Source: Mycolicibacterium fallax (GTDB taxonomy: Bacteria > Actinomycetota > Actinomycetes > Mycobacteriales > Mycobacteriaceae). From it: DNA of 64,000 nucleotides. The translations under genes and the position numbers were made by a program. Below the pieces are notes generated by a model. That model was not told the origin of the DNA and did not search any database. It saw only the letters and a program-made list of their open reading frames with translations. This document shows positions 49,607 through 64,000 of the stretch, piece after piece; the first letter of the stretch is position 1; each line of letters begins with the position of its first letter. The stretch is taken from contig NZ_AP022603.1 in the NCBI RefSeq assembly GCF_010726955.1, positions 2,356,001 through 2,420,000 on the forward strand, read 5' to 3'.

Positions 49607-49689
49607 CGGGCACCGCCGGCCAGGCGGCCCGGCAACCCGCGGCCCGGCAACCCACGGCGTAGCGCAAGGGTGCAACGCAGCGGGCGCAC

Positions 49690-50707
<1,018 letters not shown>

Positions 50708-50711
50708 TGCC

Positions 50712-51722
50712 TCATCCCTCCAGTTCCTCGGCGATCCGCTGGGCCGCCCACGGCGCCAGCAGAAAACCGTTGCGGCCGAGTCCGGTGGCCGCCAGTGTCG
50801 TCGCATCGAGCCTGCCGACCACCGGCAGGTTGTCCGGGGTCATCGGCCGCAGCCCGGCCGCCGCCTCGGCGAACTCGTAGTCACCGAGCCCGGGCATCAC
50901 CGTGCAGGCGTCCTCCAGCAGGTCGCGCACCCCGCTCACGGCCGGCGCGGTGTCCCGGCCGTGCTCGTACTGGGTGGCTCCGATCACCACGCCGTCGGCG
51001 CGCGGCACCAGGTACAGCGGCCGGCCGTGCACCCGGGCGCGGACCACCCGGGTGGGCACCGCCATGCTGCCGGGCCTGCGCCGCAGCCGCAGCACCTCGC
51101 CCTTGACCGGCCGGATCGGCAGGCCCGGCCACAGCGCGGGGGCGTCGATGCCGTTGGCGATCACCCGCTGGTCGGCATCGGCGGTGTCGGACAGTTCGGC
51201 GACCGGCGGCGCCCAAAGCACCCCGAGTCGTTCGCAGTCGGCGGCCAGTGCCGCGACGACGCCGCGGTTGTCGACGGCCAGTTCGGTGCCGGCCAGGAAG
51301 CCGTGCCGAATGTGCCGGGCCAGCATCGGTTCCAGGTCGCGGGCGGCGGTGGTGGCGGCCACCGGCTGGCCCTGGTCGGCCAGCCACTGCCGCACGGTGG
51401 CGAGGTCGGCGACATCGGCCGGGTCGACGGCGACCACCAGGGATTCGTGCGCGGTGACGATCTCGGCGGGCAGCCCGTCGCGGTAGCTGCCGGGGCCCTC
51501 GGCGCGCCACAGCGCCAGCGATTCCAGGCCGATCCGCAGCTGCTGGTCCTCACCGGGCCAGCCCTCGCTGTGCGGAGCGAGCATGCCGCCGGCGACCCAG
51601 GACGCACCGGGCGCCTCGGTGCGGTGCACCCGCACCGCCCAGCCCAGCCGCAGCGCCTGCCGCGCCACCGAAAGTCCGATCACCCCGCCGCCGATCACGG
51701 CCAGCGTCGGCGTCCCGACCAT
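50712..51722 (-). CDS. thiO: Glycine oxidase
   Basis: The 336-residue D-amino acid oxidase-like protein has FAD-binding GGGVIGLSVA at the start and GLRPMTPDNLPVVG near the C-terminus. It oxidises glycine to dehydroglycine for ThiG. ATG 51722. It is divergent from the small membrane ORF and thiE, and no TPP riboswitch motif was found before it. Confidence 0.95.
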   Translation of the reverse strand: MVGTPTLAVIGGGVIGLSVARQALRLGWAVRVHRTEAPGASWVAGGMLAPHSEGWPGEDQQLRIGLESLALWRAEGPGSYRDGLPAEIVTAHESLVVAVDPADVADLATVRQWLADQGQPVAATTAARDLEPMLARHIRHGFLAGTELAVDNRGVVAALAADCERLGVLWAPPVAELSDTADADQRVIANGIDAPALWPGLPIRPVKGEVLRLRRRPGSMAVPTRVVRARVHGRPLYLVPRADGVVIGATQYEHGRDTAPAVSGVRDLLEDACTVMPGLGDYEFAEAAAGLRPMTPDNLPVVGRLDATTLAATGLGRNGFLLAPWAAQRIAEELEG

Positions 51723-51858
51723 GGTGTGAACTCCCTTCCGCAGGCTGCCGATTCAGCCTACTTCGTGCAACCGACCACCCCGGCGACGGCCGCGGGCCAC
51801 CGGCGGACCGCGGTTTTGCCGCCCGCCGCCCGCGGCAACCGCCGGTAGGTTCTCCCCC

Positions 51859-52095
51859 GTGCGGCAACGAATTCTCGCCCTGACGATGCTGGTGCTGGCC
51901 GGGATCGCCGGCTGGCTGGCCACCCGGACCAACCCGCACTACGCCGAGCCCGTGGCGGGGCTGCCGTCCCGCGGCACACTGCTGCCCCTGGCCGGGGTGC
52001 TCGTCGCGCTGGCCGGGGTCTGCCTGGCCGCGGCGCTCGGCGCCCGCCGGCGCCCGGCCCCCGCCGGTTTCCCGGCCGAGCCCGGTGCTGGCTAG
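51859..52095 (+). CDS. Small membrane protein
   Basis: The 78-residue protein has a GTG start at 51859. It has an N-terminal helix ([19 protein letters not shown]) and a second hydrophobic segment ([20 protein letters not shown]), ending in an Ala/Pro-rich tail. It runs up to the thiE start, so it may be cotranscribed. Unknown function. Confidence 0.65.
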   Translation: MRQRILALTMLVLAGIAGWLATRTNPHYAEPVAGLPSRGTLLPLAGVLVALAGVCLAAALGARRRPAPAGFPAEPGAG

Positions 52096-52105
52096 GGTCG
52101 ACGGC

Positions 52106-52774
52106 GTGCCGCATTCGACGATCCGCGAGCTGGGCCGGCTGTACCTGTGCACCGACGCCCGGCGGGAGCGCGGCGATCTGGCCGAGTTCGCCGACGCCGC
52201 GCTGGCCGGCGGAGTGGACATCATTCAGCTGCGCGACAAGGGCTCGCCCGGTGAGCAGCGGTTCGGTCCGCTGGAGGCCCGCGCCGAACTCGACGCGCTG
52301 GCGGTGCTGGCCGAGGCGGCCCGCCGGCACGGCCGGCTGCTGGCCGTCAACGACCGCGCCGACATCGCCCGGGCGGCCGGCGCCGACGTGCTGCACCTGG
52401 GCCAGGACGACCTGCCGCTGGCGGTGGCCCGCGACATCGTCGGCGACGGCGTGCTGATCGGCCGGTCCACCCACGACGAGGCGCAGGTGCGGACCGCCGC
52501 GGCCGAGGCCGTCGACTACTTCTGCGCCGGGCCGTGCTGGCCGACCCCGACCAAGCCGGGCCGCCCGGCGCCCGGGCTGGACCTGGTCCGGTTCGCCGCC
52601 GACCTGGGCACCGACAAGCCGTGGTTCGCCATCGGCGGCGTCGACGAGCAGCGGCTGCCGCAGGTGCTGGCGGCCGGTGCCCGCCGGATCGTGGTGGTCC
52701 GGGCGATCACCGCCGCCGAGGATCCCGGCGCGGCGGCTAGTCGGCTGGCGGCTGCGTTGCGCGCAGCGGCATAG
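52106..52774 (+). CDS. thiE: Thiamine-phosphate synthase
   Basis: From GTG 52106 the protein has 222 residues (a GTG at 52085 is an alternative). TIM-barrel motifs are [30 protein letters not shown] and [20 protein letters not shown], the pyrophosphate-binding region. It joins HMP-PP and thiazole phosphate. Its 3' end overlaps that of mutT3 by 38 bp on opposite strands. Confidence 0.95.
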   Translation: MPHSTIRELGRLYLCTDARRERGDLAEFADAALAGGVDIIQLRDKGSPGEQRFGPLEARAELDALAVLAEAARRHGRLLAVNDRADIARAAGADVLHLGQDDLPLAVARDIVGDGVLIGRSTHDEAQVRTAAAEAVDYFCAGPCWPTPTKPGRPAPGLDLVRFAADLGTDKPWFAIGGVDEQRLPQVLAAGARRIVVVRAITAAEDPGAAASRLAAALRAAA

Positions 52775-53294
52775 CGGCGATCAGTTCCCGCAGCCGCGGC
52801 CAACTGGCCGCGAACGCCGGGTGCAGCCGCAGTTCGGTGACCGCGGCCTCGGCCACCCAGCGCAGCTCGGCGCTCTCCCGGTTGGCGACGGTGTCCAGCA
52901 GCGCGGCTGCGTCGGCGATCACCGTGGTGTAGCTCCAGCTGCCGCCACCGACGGCGGCCACCTCGGCGGTCACCAGGGTGTGGCGCACGTGCACCGCCTC
53001 GGCCGGCAGCCCGGCCTCCTCGTGGGCCTCCCGGACCGCGGCCTGCTCCGGGGTTTCGTGGCTGTCCAGCGCGCCGCCGGGCAGGCCCCAGGTGCCGCCC
53101 TGGTGACTCCACGGCGCCCGGTGCTGCAGCAGCACCGCGGCCCCGCCGCCCGGTTGCGGCGCCCGCAGCAGCAACCCGGCCGCGCCGTGGCGGCCCCAAT
53201 GGTGGCTACCTGACTCCGCAATCACCCAGCCGTCACCGTCACCACGCACCCGTTCAGGATAAGCAGCAGGACTTCCCCGGCGATCCTTACCCAC
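52737..53294 (-). CDS. mutT3: Nudix hydrolase (MutT3-like)
   Basis: The 185-residue protein has a complete Nudix box G-x5-E-x7-REUxEExGU read as GALDSHE...REAHEEAGL near residue 75. It would hydrolyse oxidised or other nucleoside diphosphate derivatives such as 8-oxo-dGTP. The assignment to MutT3 rests on its place next to thiE and the N-terminus [14 protein letters not shown]. It converges on and overlaps thiE. Confidence 0.85.
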   Translation of the reverse strand: MGKDRRGSPAAYPERVRGDGDGWVIAESGSHHWGRHGAAGLLLRAPQPGGGAAVLLQHRAPWSHQGGTWGLPGGALDSHETPEQAAVREAHEEAGLPAEAVHVRHTLVTAEVAAVGGGSWSYTTVIADAAALLDTVANRESAELRWVAEAAVTELRLHPAFAASWPRLRELIAAMPLRATQPPAD

Positions 53295-53356
53295 CCGTCA
53301 CAAATTGCTCTTAGACTTTGCTTAAGAGGACCGGCTTCGGAAGGCAGGCGCAACAG

Positions 53357-57959
<4,603 letters not shown>

Positions 57960-57987
57960 CCGGCCCCGCTCAGCCCTCCGGCCCGGC

Positions 57988-59181
57988 TCAGCCCTCCAGT
58001 ACCGCGACGACGTCGCGGGCGATGGCCAGTTCCTCATCGGTGGGCACCACCAGCACGGTGATCGCGGAGTCGTCGGCGGAGATCACCCGCGCCTGCCGGC
58101 TCCGGGCGGTGTTGCGCTCGGTGTCGATCCGGATGCCCAGCGGCTCAAGGCCACTGAGCGCATCGGCGCGCACCGCGGCGTCGTTCTCGCCGACCCCGGC
58201 GGTGAACGAGATGACGTCGGTGCGGCCCAGCACCGCCAGGTAGGCGCCGACATACTTGCGCAGCCGGTGCACGTAGACGTCGTAGGCCAGCCGGGCGTCG
58301 GCGTCGCCGGCGTCGATCAGCCGGTGCACTTCGCGGAAGTCGATCTCCCCGCCCAGCCCGAACATCCCGGACCGGCGGTTGAGCATCGTCTCGATGTCCG
58401 CCGGGCTCATCCCGGCGGCGCGCGCCAGGTAGAAGATGATCCCGGCGTCGATGTCCCCGCAGCGGGTGCCCATCACCAGCCCCTCCAGCGGCGTCATGCC
58501 CATCGAGGTGTCCACCGCGCGGCCGCCGGCGATCGCCGAGGCCGACGCCCCGTTGCCCAGGTGCAGCACGATCTGGTTGACCTCCGCGGTGGGCCGGCCC
58601 AGCAGCGCGGCGGCCTGCTCGCTGACATAGCGGTGCGAGGTGCCGTGGAAGCCGTAGCGGCGGACCTGCCAGGCCTCGGCCACCTCCCGATCGATGGCGT
58701 AGCTGGCCGCCGCGGCGGGCAGGTCGTGGAAGAACGCGGTGTCGAAGACCCCGACGTGCGGCAGGTCCGGCAGGATCCGGCGGGCGACCTCGATGCCGAG
58801 CAGCCCGGGCGGATTGTGCAGCGGCGCCAGCGGGGCCAGTTCGGCGATGACGGCGACCACGTCGTCGTCAAGCCGGGTGGGCGCGAAGATCCGCTGCCCG
58901 CCGTGCACCATCCGGTGCCCGACGGCGACCAGCCCGAGGTCGGCCAGGTCCGCGCCGGCCTCCAGGAACATCGCGAACGCCACCCGCAGCGCGGCGTCGT
59001 GGTCGGCGACCCGGCAGTCCCGGGTGAAGGTGCGACCGCCGAAGGAAAGTTTCGCCGCGGACTCCGCCTCACCGACCCGCTCGACGATGCCGTCGGCCAG
59101 CGAGATCCCGGCATCGGGGTCAACCAGGCTGAACTTCACCGACGATGATCCCGAATTGACCACCAGCACAGTGCGTTTCAT
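57988..59181 (-). CDS. ackA: Acetate kinase
   Basis: The 397-residue ASKHA-family protein has NSGSSSVKF at the start, [11 protein letters not shown] in the nucleotide-binding region and FTAGVGEND near the C-terminus. It interconverts acetate and acetyl-phosphate with ATP. It starts three bases after the pta stop, so the two enzymes of acetate overflow are one unit. It converges on pknG with a 28-bp gap. Confidence 0.97.
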   Translation of the reverse strand: MKRTVLVVNSGSSSVKFSLVDPDAGISLADGIVERVGEAESAAKLSFGGRTFTRDCRVADHDAALRVAFAMFLEAGADLADLGLVAVGHRMVHGGQRIFAPTRLDDDVVAVIAELAPLAPLHNPPGLLGIEVARRILPDLPHVGVFDTAFFHDLPAAAASYAIDREVAEAWQVRRYGFHGTSHRYVSEQAAALLGRPTAEVNQIVLHLGNGASASAIAGGRAVDTSMGMTPLEGLVMGTRCGDIDAGIIFYLARAAGMSPADIETMLNRRSGMFGLGGEIDFREVHRLIDAGDADARLAYDVYVHRLRKYVGAYLAVLGRTDVISFTAGVGENDAAVRADALSGLEPLGIRIDTERNTARSRQARVISADDSAITVLVVPTDEELAIARDVVAVLEG

Positions 59182-59184
59182 CTG

Positions 59185-61263
59185 TCACTCCCCCTGCGCC
59201 TGAACGGCGGTGATCGCCACCGTGTTGACGATGTCGGCGACCAGTGCGCCCCGGGACAGGTCGTTGACCGGCTTGTTGAGCCCCTGCAGCACCGGGCCGA
59301 CGGCGATCGCGCCCGCGCTGCGCTGCACCGCCTTGTAGGTGTTGTTGCCGGTGTTGAGGTCGGGGAAGATCAGCACGGTGGCCCGCCCGGCCACCGGCGA
59401 GTCCGGCATCTTCTGCGCGGCGACGGTCGGTTCGACGGCCGCGTCGTACTGGATCGGGCCCTCGACCAGGATCTCCGGCGCCCGCCCGCGCACCAGTTCC
59501 GTTGCGGCACGGACCTTGTCGACATCGGCTCCGGCGCCGGAGGTGCCGGTGGAGTAGGACAGCATCGCCACCCGCGGGTCGATGCCGAACTGGGCGGCGG
59601 TGCGCGCCGAGCTGATCGCGATGTCGGCCAGCTGTTCGGCCGTGGGGTCCGGCACGATGGCGCAGTCGCCGTAAGCCAGCACCTCGTCGGCCAGGCACAT
59701 CAGGAAGATGCTCGACACGGTGGAGATGCCCGGGGCGGTGCGGATGATCTCCAGTGCCGGGCGCACGGTGTGCGCGGTGGTGTGCCTGGCCCCGGACACC
59801 ATCCCGTCGACCAGCCCGGCGTCGACCAGCATGGTGCCGAAATACGCTCCGTCGCGCATGATTTCGCGGGCCTGCTCGTGGGTGACGCCCTTGTGCTTGC
59901 GCAGTTCGGCGTAGCGGGCGGCGAACCCGTCGCGCAGCGGGCTGGCCTTCGGGTCGATCACGGTGGCCGCCGCGAGGTCCAGTCCGAGCTCGGCGGCCCG
60001 CAGCCGGACCGCGGTCTCGTCGCCCAGGATGGTCAGGTCGGCCACCGAGCGGCGCAGCAGCCGGCCCGCCGCCCGCAGGATCCGGTCGTCGTCGCCCTCG
60101 GGCAGCACGATGTGCTTGCGGTCGGCGCGGGCCCGCTCCAGCAGCTCGTACTCGAACATCTGCGGGGTGACCACGTTGGGGATCGGCAGCGACAACGCCG
60201 CCACCAGGTCATCGATGTCGACGTGGCGTTCCATCAGTTCCAGCGCGGTGTCGATCTTGCGCTGCGAGTCGACAGTGACCCGGCCGCGGGCGTGGGCGAC
60301 CGCGCTGGCGGTGTGGTAGGTGCCCAGCTCGGTGGCGATCACCGGCAGTCGCAGCCGCAGCCCGTCGACCAGCGCCTTGATCGCCGGGTGCAGCTCCAGG
60401 CCACCGTTGAGGATCACCGCCGACAGTGATGGGAAGCCGGCGGCGGCGTGCGCGCTCATCACCGCGAGCACCACGTCGGAGCGATCCCCGGGGGTGATCA
60501 CCGCGAGGCCCTCGGTGAGCCGTTCCAGCACGTGCTCGGCGGTCATCCCGGCGACCATCACCCCGAGCGCCTCGCGGCCCATCAGCGCCTCGTCGCCGTT
60601 GATCAGCGTGCCGCCGACCGCGGTCAGCAGTTCCGACACCGATGGCGCCACCAGCATCGGCTCGTCGGGCAGCACATAGGAGTTCGGCCCCAGCGGCGCC
60701 AGCGCCGCGGCGACGTCGGCCAGCTGATCGGGGGCGCAGCGGTTGGCCACGATGGCGGCGGTATGGGCGTGCTGGGCGGCGATGTCGGTCAGGCAGACCC
60801 GGGCCACGTCGGCGACCTCGGCGGGCGTGCGGCCGGCGGCGCGCACCGCCAGCACCACCGGGGCGCCGAGATTGGCGGCGATCCGGGCGTTGACGGACAG
60901 CTCGCTGGGGGTGGCGACGTCGGTGTAGTCGCTGCCGACGATCAGCACCGCATCGCAGCGGTCGGCCACCGCGTGGTAGCGGTCCACGATGGTCACCAGC
61001 GCGGTGTCGGGATCCTCGTGCAGCTGCTGGTAGCTGACCCCGACGGATTCCTCGTAGCACAGACCCGCGGTGGTCTGGGCCAGCAGCAGCTCGGCGATGT
61101 AGTCCCGGGACTCCCCCACCCGGGTGATCGGCCGGAAGATCCCGACCCGCGGCACGGTGGCACACAGCCGGTTGAGGATGCCCATGGCGATCGTCGATTT
61201 ACCGGTGTCGCCCTCGGGCGCGGCGATGTAGATGGCGGTGGTGCGGCTGTCGGAATCGGACAC
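59185..61263 (-). CDS. pta: Phosphate acetyltransferase (long form)
   Basis: The 692-residue protein has three domains: an N-terminal P-loop (EGDTGKSTIA), a central DRTGG domain and a C-terminal PTA/PTB domain (VLPEGDDDRILRA ... LIFPDLNTGNNTYKAVQR). It converts acetyl-CoA and phosphate to acetyl-phosphate; the first two domains likely sense NADH or metabolites as in other long Pta proteins. GTG start at 61263. Confidence 0.97.
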   Translation of the reverse strand: MSDSDSRTTAIYIAAPEGDTGKSTIAMGILNRLCATVPRVGIFRPITRVGESRDYIAELLLAQTTAGLCYEESVGVSYQQLHEDPDTALVTIVDRYHAVADRCDAVLIVGSDYTDVATPSELSVNARIAANLGAPVVLAVRAAGRTPAEVADVARVCLTDIAAQHAHTAAIVANRCAPDQLADVAAALAPLGPNSYVLPDEPMLVAPSVSELLTAVGGTLINGDEALMGREALGVMVAGMTAEHVLERLTEGLAVITPGDRSDVVLAVMSAHAAAGFPSLSAVILNGGLELHPAIKALVDGLRLRLPVIATELGTYHTASAVAHARGRVTVDSQRKIDTALELMERHVDIDDLVAALSLPIPNVVTPQMFEYELLERARADRKHIVLPEGDDDRILRAAGRLLRRSVADLTILGDETAVRLRAAELGLDLAAATVIDPKASPLRDGFAARYAELRKHKGVTHEQAREIMRDGAYFGTMLVDAGLVDGMVSGARHTTAHTVRPALEIIRTAPGISTVSSIFLMCLADEVLAYGDCAIVPDPTAEQLADIAISSARTAAQFGIDPRVAMLSYSTGTSGAGADVDKVRAATELVRGRAPEILVEGPIQYDAAVEPTVAAQKMPDSPVAGRATVLIFPDLNTGNNTYKAVQRSAGAIAVGPVLQGLNKPVNDLSRGALVADIVNTVAITAVQAQGE

Positions 61264-61296
61264 GGCCTACAGCTTGCCAGCCCCCGCCCCGTCGGC

Positions 61297-62307
61297 TCAG
61301 CCCAATGCGCGCAGCCGCGGGGCGAGATCGCGTTCGAACAGCTCCAGGAACCGGCGCTGATCGTGCCCGGGGGCGTGGAAGACCAGGTGGTTGAGCCCCC
61401 ACCGCACGTAGTCGGCGACCTTCTCGACGGCCTCGTCGGGATCGGATGCCACGATCCAGCGCTTGGCGACCTGCTCGATCGGCAGGGCGTCGGCGGCGGC
61501 CTCCATCTCGATCGGATCGTCGATCGAATGCTTCTGCTCGGCCGTCAGCGACAGCGGCGCCCAGAACCGGGTGTTCTCCAGCGCCAGCTGCGGATCCGGG
61601 TCGTAGGAGATCTTGATCTCGATCATCTTGTCGATGTCGGCGACGTCGCGGCCGGCCGCGGCCGCTCCCTCGGCGACCGCGGGCAGCAGCTTGTCGGCGT
61701 AGAGCTCCTCGCCCTTGCCGGAGGTGCAAATGAACCCGTCGCCGGCGCGCCCGGCGTACTTGGCGACGACCGGCCCGCCCGCGGCGATGTAGATCGGCAC
61801 GCCACCCTCGGGCACGTCGTAGATCGAGGCGCCCTTGAGGTGGTAGTAGTCGCCGTCGAAGTCGACCCGGTCCCCGCCCCACAGTTCCCGCATCAGCCGC
61901 ACCGATTCACGCAGCCGGGCGAAGCGTTCCTTGAACTCCGGCCAGGTGCCGGTGAAGCCGGTGGCGATCTCGTTGAGCGCCTCCCCGGTGCCGACCCCGA
62001 GGAACACCCGGCTCGGGTACAGGCAGGCCATCGTCGCGAATGCCTGCGCGATGACGGCCGGGTTGTATCGGAACGTCGGGGTGAGCACCGAGGTGCCCAG
62101 CTGCAGTCGTTCGGTGCGTTCGCCGACCGCGGTCAGCCAGGCCAGCGAGAACGGCGCGTGGCCGCCCCGGTGCCGCCACGGCTGGAAGTGGTCACTCACG
62201 GTGGCGCTGTCCATGCCGTGTGCCTCGGCCAGCACCGCCAGCTCGACGAGTTCCCGCGGGGCGAACTGTTCCGCCGACGCCTTGTATCCGAGTTTGAGTT
62301 CAGCCAC
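61297..62307 (-). CDS. fgd1: F420-dependent glucose-6-phosphate dehydrogenase
   Basis: The 336-residue luciferase-like TIM barrel starts with [18 protein letters not shown], contains DHFQPWRH (active His/Trp) and VSDHF, and is the main source of F420H2 in mycobacteria. Reduced F420 is used for detoxification and for activation of nitroimidazole drugs. GTG start at 62307. It precedes pta by 33 bp on the same strand. Confidence 0.97.
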   Translation of the reverse strand: MAELKLGYKASAEQFAPRELVELAVLAEAHGMDSATVSDHFQPWRHRGGHAPFSLAWLTAVGERTERLQLGTSVLTPTFRYNPAVIAQAFATMACLYPSRVFLGVGTGEALNEIATGFTGTWPEFKERFARLRESVRLMRELWGGDRVDFDGDYYHLKGASIYDVPEGGVPIYIAAGGPVVAKYAGRAGDGFICTSGKGEELYADKLLPAVAEGAAAAGRDVADIDKMIEIKISYDPDPQLALENTRFWAPLSLTAEQKHSIDDPIEMEAAADALPIEQVAKRWIVASDPDEAVEKVADYVRWGLNHLVFHAPGHDQRRFLELFERDLAPRLRALG

Positions 62308-62363
62308 GCCCTTGTTTCTACTCCAGGGCGGGTCCGCCGCGCAGGTCGCCCTACGCTCGAGCG

Positions 62364-63101
62364 ATGGCCGCCGCCGGAACCCGCCTCGTCCGCGTCACCG
62401 ACGCCGTGTACGCGGCCGTCACCGGGCACGTCAATTGGACGCTGGTCACCGGTGACGACGACCGGGTGCTGCTGATCGACGCCGGGTACCCCGGGGACCG
62501 CGCGGCGGTGCTGGGCACCCTGGCCGAGCTCGGCCGTCGGCCCGAGGACGTGGCGGCGATCCTGCTGACCCACGCCCACGTCGATCATTTCGGCACCGCA
62601 ATCTGGTTCGCCGCCGAGCACCGCACCCCGGTGTACTGCCACGCCGACGAGGTCGGGCACGCCCGCCGGGACTACCTGGAGCAGGTGTCCGCGGCCCAAT
62701 TGGCCCGGCACGCCTGGCGGCCGCGCTGGCTGCGCTGGTCGGCGCAGATCGCCGCGCTCGGCGCGCTGACCCGGGCGGGCATTCCGACCGCGGCGGCGCT
62801 GACGGCGGAGTTGGCCGCGACGCTGCCCGGGGCGCCCCGGCCGGTGCCCACCCCCGGGCACACCGGCGGGCACTGCTCCTATCTGGTGGACGCGGTGCTG
62901 GTCAGCGGCGACGCGCTGATCACCGGGCATCCGGTCAGCGACCGCGTCGGCCCGCAGCTGTTGCCGTCGGTGTTCAACCACGACCAGGCCCGCTGCCGGG
63001 CCAGCCTGGCGACGCTGGCCGCCGTCGACGCCGAGCTGCTGGTACCCGGTCACGGCGACGTCTGGCACGCCCCCATCCGGGACCTCGCCGCCCAGGCCTA
63101 G
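62364..63101 (+). CDS. Metallo-beta-lactamase fold hydrolase
   Basis: The 245-residue protein has the binuclear metal site HAHVDHFG near residue 75, HTGGHCS and a late PGHGDVWH. The substrate is unknown; the family includes thioesterases and lactonases. It is divergent from fgd1 (56 bp) and matches the recalled Rv0406c. The sequence after it is repetitive, so it ends this conserved block. Confidence 0.9.
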   Translation: MAAAGTRLVRVTDAVYAAVTGHVNWTLVTGDDDRVLLIDAGYPGDRAAVLGTLAELGRRPEDVAAILLTHAHVDHFGTAIWFAAEHRTPVYCHADEVGHARRDYLEQVSAAQLARHAWRPRWLRWSAQIAALGALTRAGIPTAAALTAELAATLPGAPRPVPTPGHTGGHCSYLVDAVLVSGDALITGHPVSDRVGPQLLPSVFNHDQARCRASLATLAAVDAELLVPGHGDVWHAPIRDLAAQA

Positions 63102-63106
63102 CGGGC

Positions 63107-63185
63107 CCCCTCCTGCGCGCATCCTGGTGCGGGGTCCCCTCCTGTGCGCACCCTGGCGTGGGGTCCCCTCCTTTGCCGAGCGCTC
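63107..63185. repeat. 29-bp tandem repeat, three copies
   Basis: CCCCTCCT starts copies at 63107, 63136 and 63165, each followed by a similar (T)GCGCAyCCTGG stretch. The array begins six bases after the stop of the MBL-fold gene. Confidence 0.85.
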
Positions 63186-63349
63186 ACCCTTGGACACGAC
63201 ACGCCGATGACGGTGTACAGGAGTGCGCGCTGGCGCCAACCCCCTACGCCCAGCGCTCAAGCAGGGACACGACACTCCGACGCAGGCGTACACGGTTGCG
63301 CGCTCGCCGCAAAGGGGGTGCCACCGCAAAGGGAGCGCCGCAAAGGGCG
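63181..63349. repeat. 73-bp direct repeat followed by a 16-bp repeat
   Basis: CGCTCA(C/A) starts copies at 63181 and 63254, and GGACACGACAC recurs at 63192 and 63265, 73 bp apart; about 70% of positions match over the unit. Then CCGCAAAGGG repeats three times (about 63308-63345). The region ends at the stop of metZ and holds no gene. Confidence 0.8.
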
Positions 63350-64000
63350 TCAGCCCAGGGCCCGGTCCAGGTCGGCGATCAGGTCCTCGGTGTCCTCCAG
63401 GCCGATGGAGATCCGCACCGCCCCGTCGCCGAGCCCGATCGCGGCCCGCCCCTCCGGCCCCATCGCCCGGTGCGTGGTGGTGGCCGGATGGGTGATCAGC
63501 GTCTTGGCGTCACCGAGATTGTTGGAGATGTCGACCAACTCCAGCCCGTTGAGCAGGTCGAACGCCCGCCGCTTGCCCTCGCCCTCGGGGGCCTCCAGCT
63601 CGAAGGTGATGACGGTGCCGCCGCCGGACATCTGCCTGCGGGCCAGCTCGTACTGCGGATGCGAGGCCAAAAACGGGTAGCGCACCCAGCGCACCGCCGG
63701 ATGCCCCTCCAGGAACTCGGCGATCCGCTGCGCGGAGCGGTTGGCGTAGTCCACCCGGATCGCCATCGTCTCCAGGCCCTTGAGCAGGGTCCAGGCGTTG
63801 AACGGACTCAGCGCCGGCCCGGTGTGGCGCATCAGGTTCTGCACCGGCCCGTCGATGTACTCCTTGCCGCCCAGGATCGCCCCGCCCAGCACCCGGCCCT
63901 GGCCGTCGATGTGCTTGGTGCCGGAGTAGACGACGACGTCGGCGCCCAGCGGCATCCCGCGCTGCAGCAGCGGGGTGGCGAACACGTTGTCCAGCACCAC
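63350..64000 (-). CDS. metZ: O-succinylhomoserine sulfhydrylase, 5' part outside window
   Basis: The visible C-terminal 216 residues contain the PLP lysine in SGTKHIDGQGRVLGG and a late GLEDTEDLIADLD. This is the Cys/Met metabolism PLP family; ISNNLGDAKTLITHPATTTH is characteristic of sulfhydrylases and gamma-lyases. The start lies beyond base 64000. The assignment to MetZ over MetB/MetY is supported by the HIDGQGR motif and recalled gene order (Rv0391). Confidence 0.85.
   Translation of the reverse strand: MVLDNVFATPLLQRGMPLGADVVVYSGTKHIDGQGRVLGGAILGGKEYIDGPVQNLMRHTGPALSPFNAWTLLKGLETMAIRVDYANRSAQRIAEFLEGHPAVRWVRYPFLASHPQYELARRQMSGGGTVITFELEAPEGEGKRRAFDLLNGLELVDISNNLGDAKTLITHPATTTHRAMGPEGRAAIGLGDGAVRISIGLEDTEDLIADLDRALG

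Noticed and set aside
48701..49675. Longer ABC ATPase start at 49675
   Set aside because: The extra 23 residues are Gly/Pro/Arg-rich and not found in ABC ATPases; MIELRGLTKRYG is the family start.
51723..51858. TPP riboswitch before thiO
   Set aside because: The CTGAGA and GAACCTGA cores are not both present in the proper order and distance.

Overview
The window is GC-rich actinobacterial DNA that reads as a non-tuberculous Mycobacterium (sensu lato) chromosome. The evidence is gene content and order: groEL2 ending in a GGM-rich tail, psd-pssA-AAA ATPase, sodC lipoprotein, thiC-thiD, thiO-thiS-thiG/thiE, glnX-glnH-pknG, ackA-pta-fgd1 and metZ. From memory this follows M. tuberculosis from about Rv0464c down to Rv0391, with insertions and losses; locus equivalences are recalled, not searched.

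Layout. 1-4421: AhpD-like gene (cut by the window edge), photolyase, lpdC and two membrane proteins upstream of it. 4524-6557: prolyl-oligopeptidase-family peptidase. 6554-13150 is an accessory segment: a 17-bp repeat, an AbiEi/DUF559-like gene, about 700 bp of non-coding minisatellites (a 31-bp array that reverses orientation around a hairpin, then a 21-bp degenerate array), and four tightly packed minus-strand genes ending with a large TIR-TM-double WD40 propeller protein that carries a one-base frameshift. 13152-14995: groEL2 with a clear terminator, RBS, promoter and two CIRCE operators. 15069-20623: hypothetical membrane protein, PE-PPE-domain hydrolase, helicase, class III nucleotide cyclase, SDR. 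20739-24516: phosphatidylethanolamine biosynthesis (psd, pssA) coupled to a tandem AAA ATPase. 24657-30750: six-gene Mrp/Mnh cation/proton antiporter operon, apparently inserted relative to M. tuberculosis, followed by a CDF metal transporter. 31735-37542: Lon-N-domain protein, glutamate-cysteine ligase-like, sodC, LytR_C protein, DUF3263, def, GNAT and xthA. 37559-41681: small membrane protein, the tail of a lost MFS transporter, a TPP riboswitch, thiC, thiD and a hydrolase. 41731-44623: Baeyer-Villiger-type monooxygenase, two small membrane ORFs and a DUF2236 protein. 44625-49606: two tandem LpqL-like lipoprotein aminopeptidases and an ABC transporter pair. 49690-53294: thiazole/thiamine genes and mutT3. 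53357-57959: glnX-glnH-pknG. 57988-63101: ackA, pta, fgd1 and an MBL-fold protein. 63107-63349: more minisatellites. 63350-64000: 3' part of metZ.

How genes work together. The thi genes make both halves of thiamine phosphate (ThiC/ThiD pyrimidine; ThiO/ThiS/ThiG thiazole; ThiE coupling), and only thiC shows a recognisable TPP riboswitch. GlnH (binding lipoprotein), GlnX (membrane) and PknG (kinase) form the known amino-acid-sensing branch. Ack/Pta handle acetyl-phosphate and Fgd1 feeds F420H2. Seven unrelated intergenic minisatellite families lie in this one 64-kb window. No tRNA, rRNA, CRISPR array, insertion sequence or prophage was seen.
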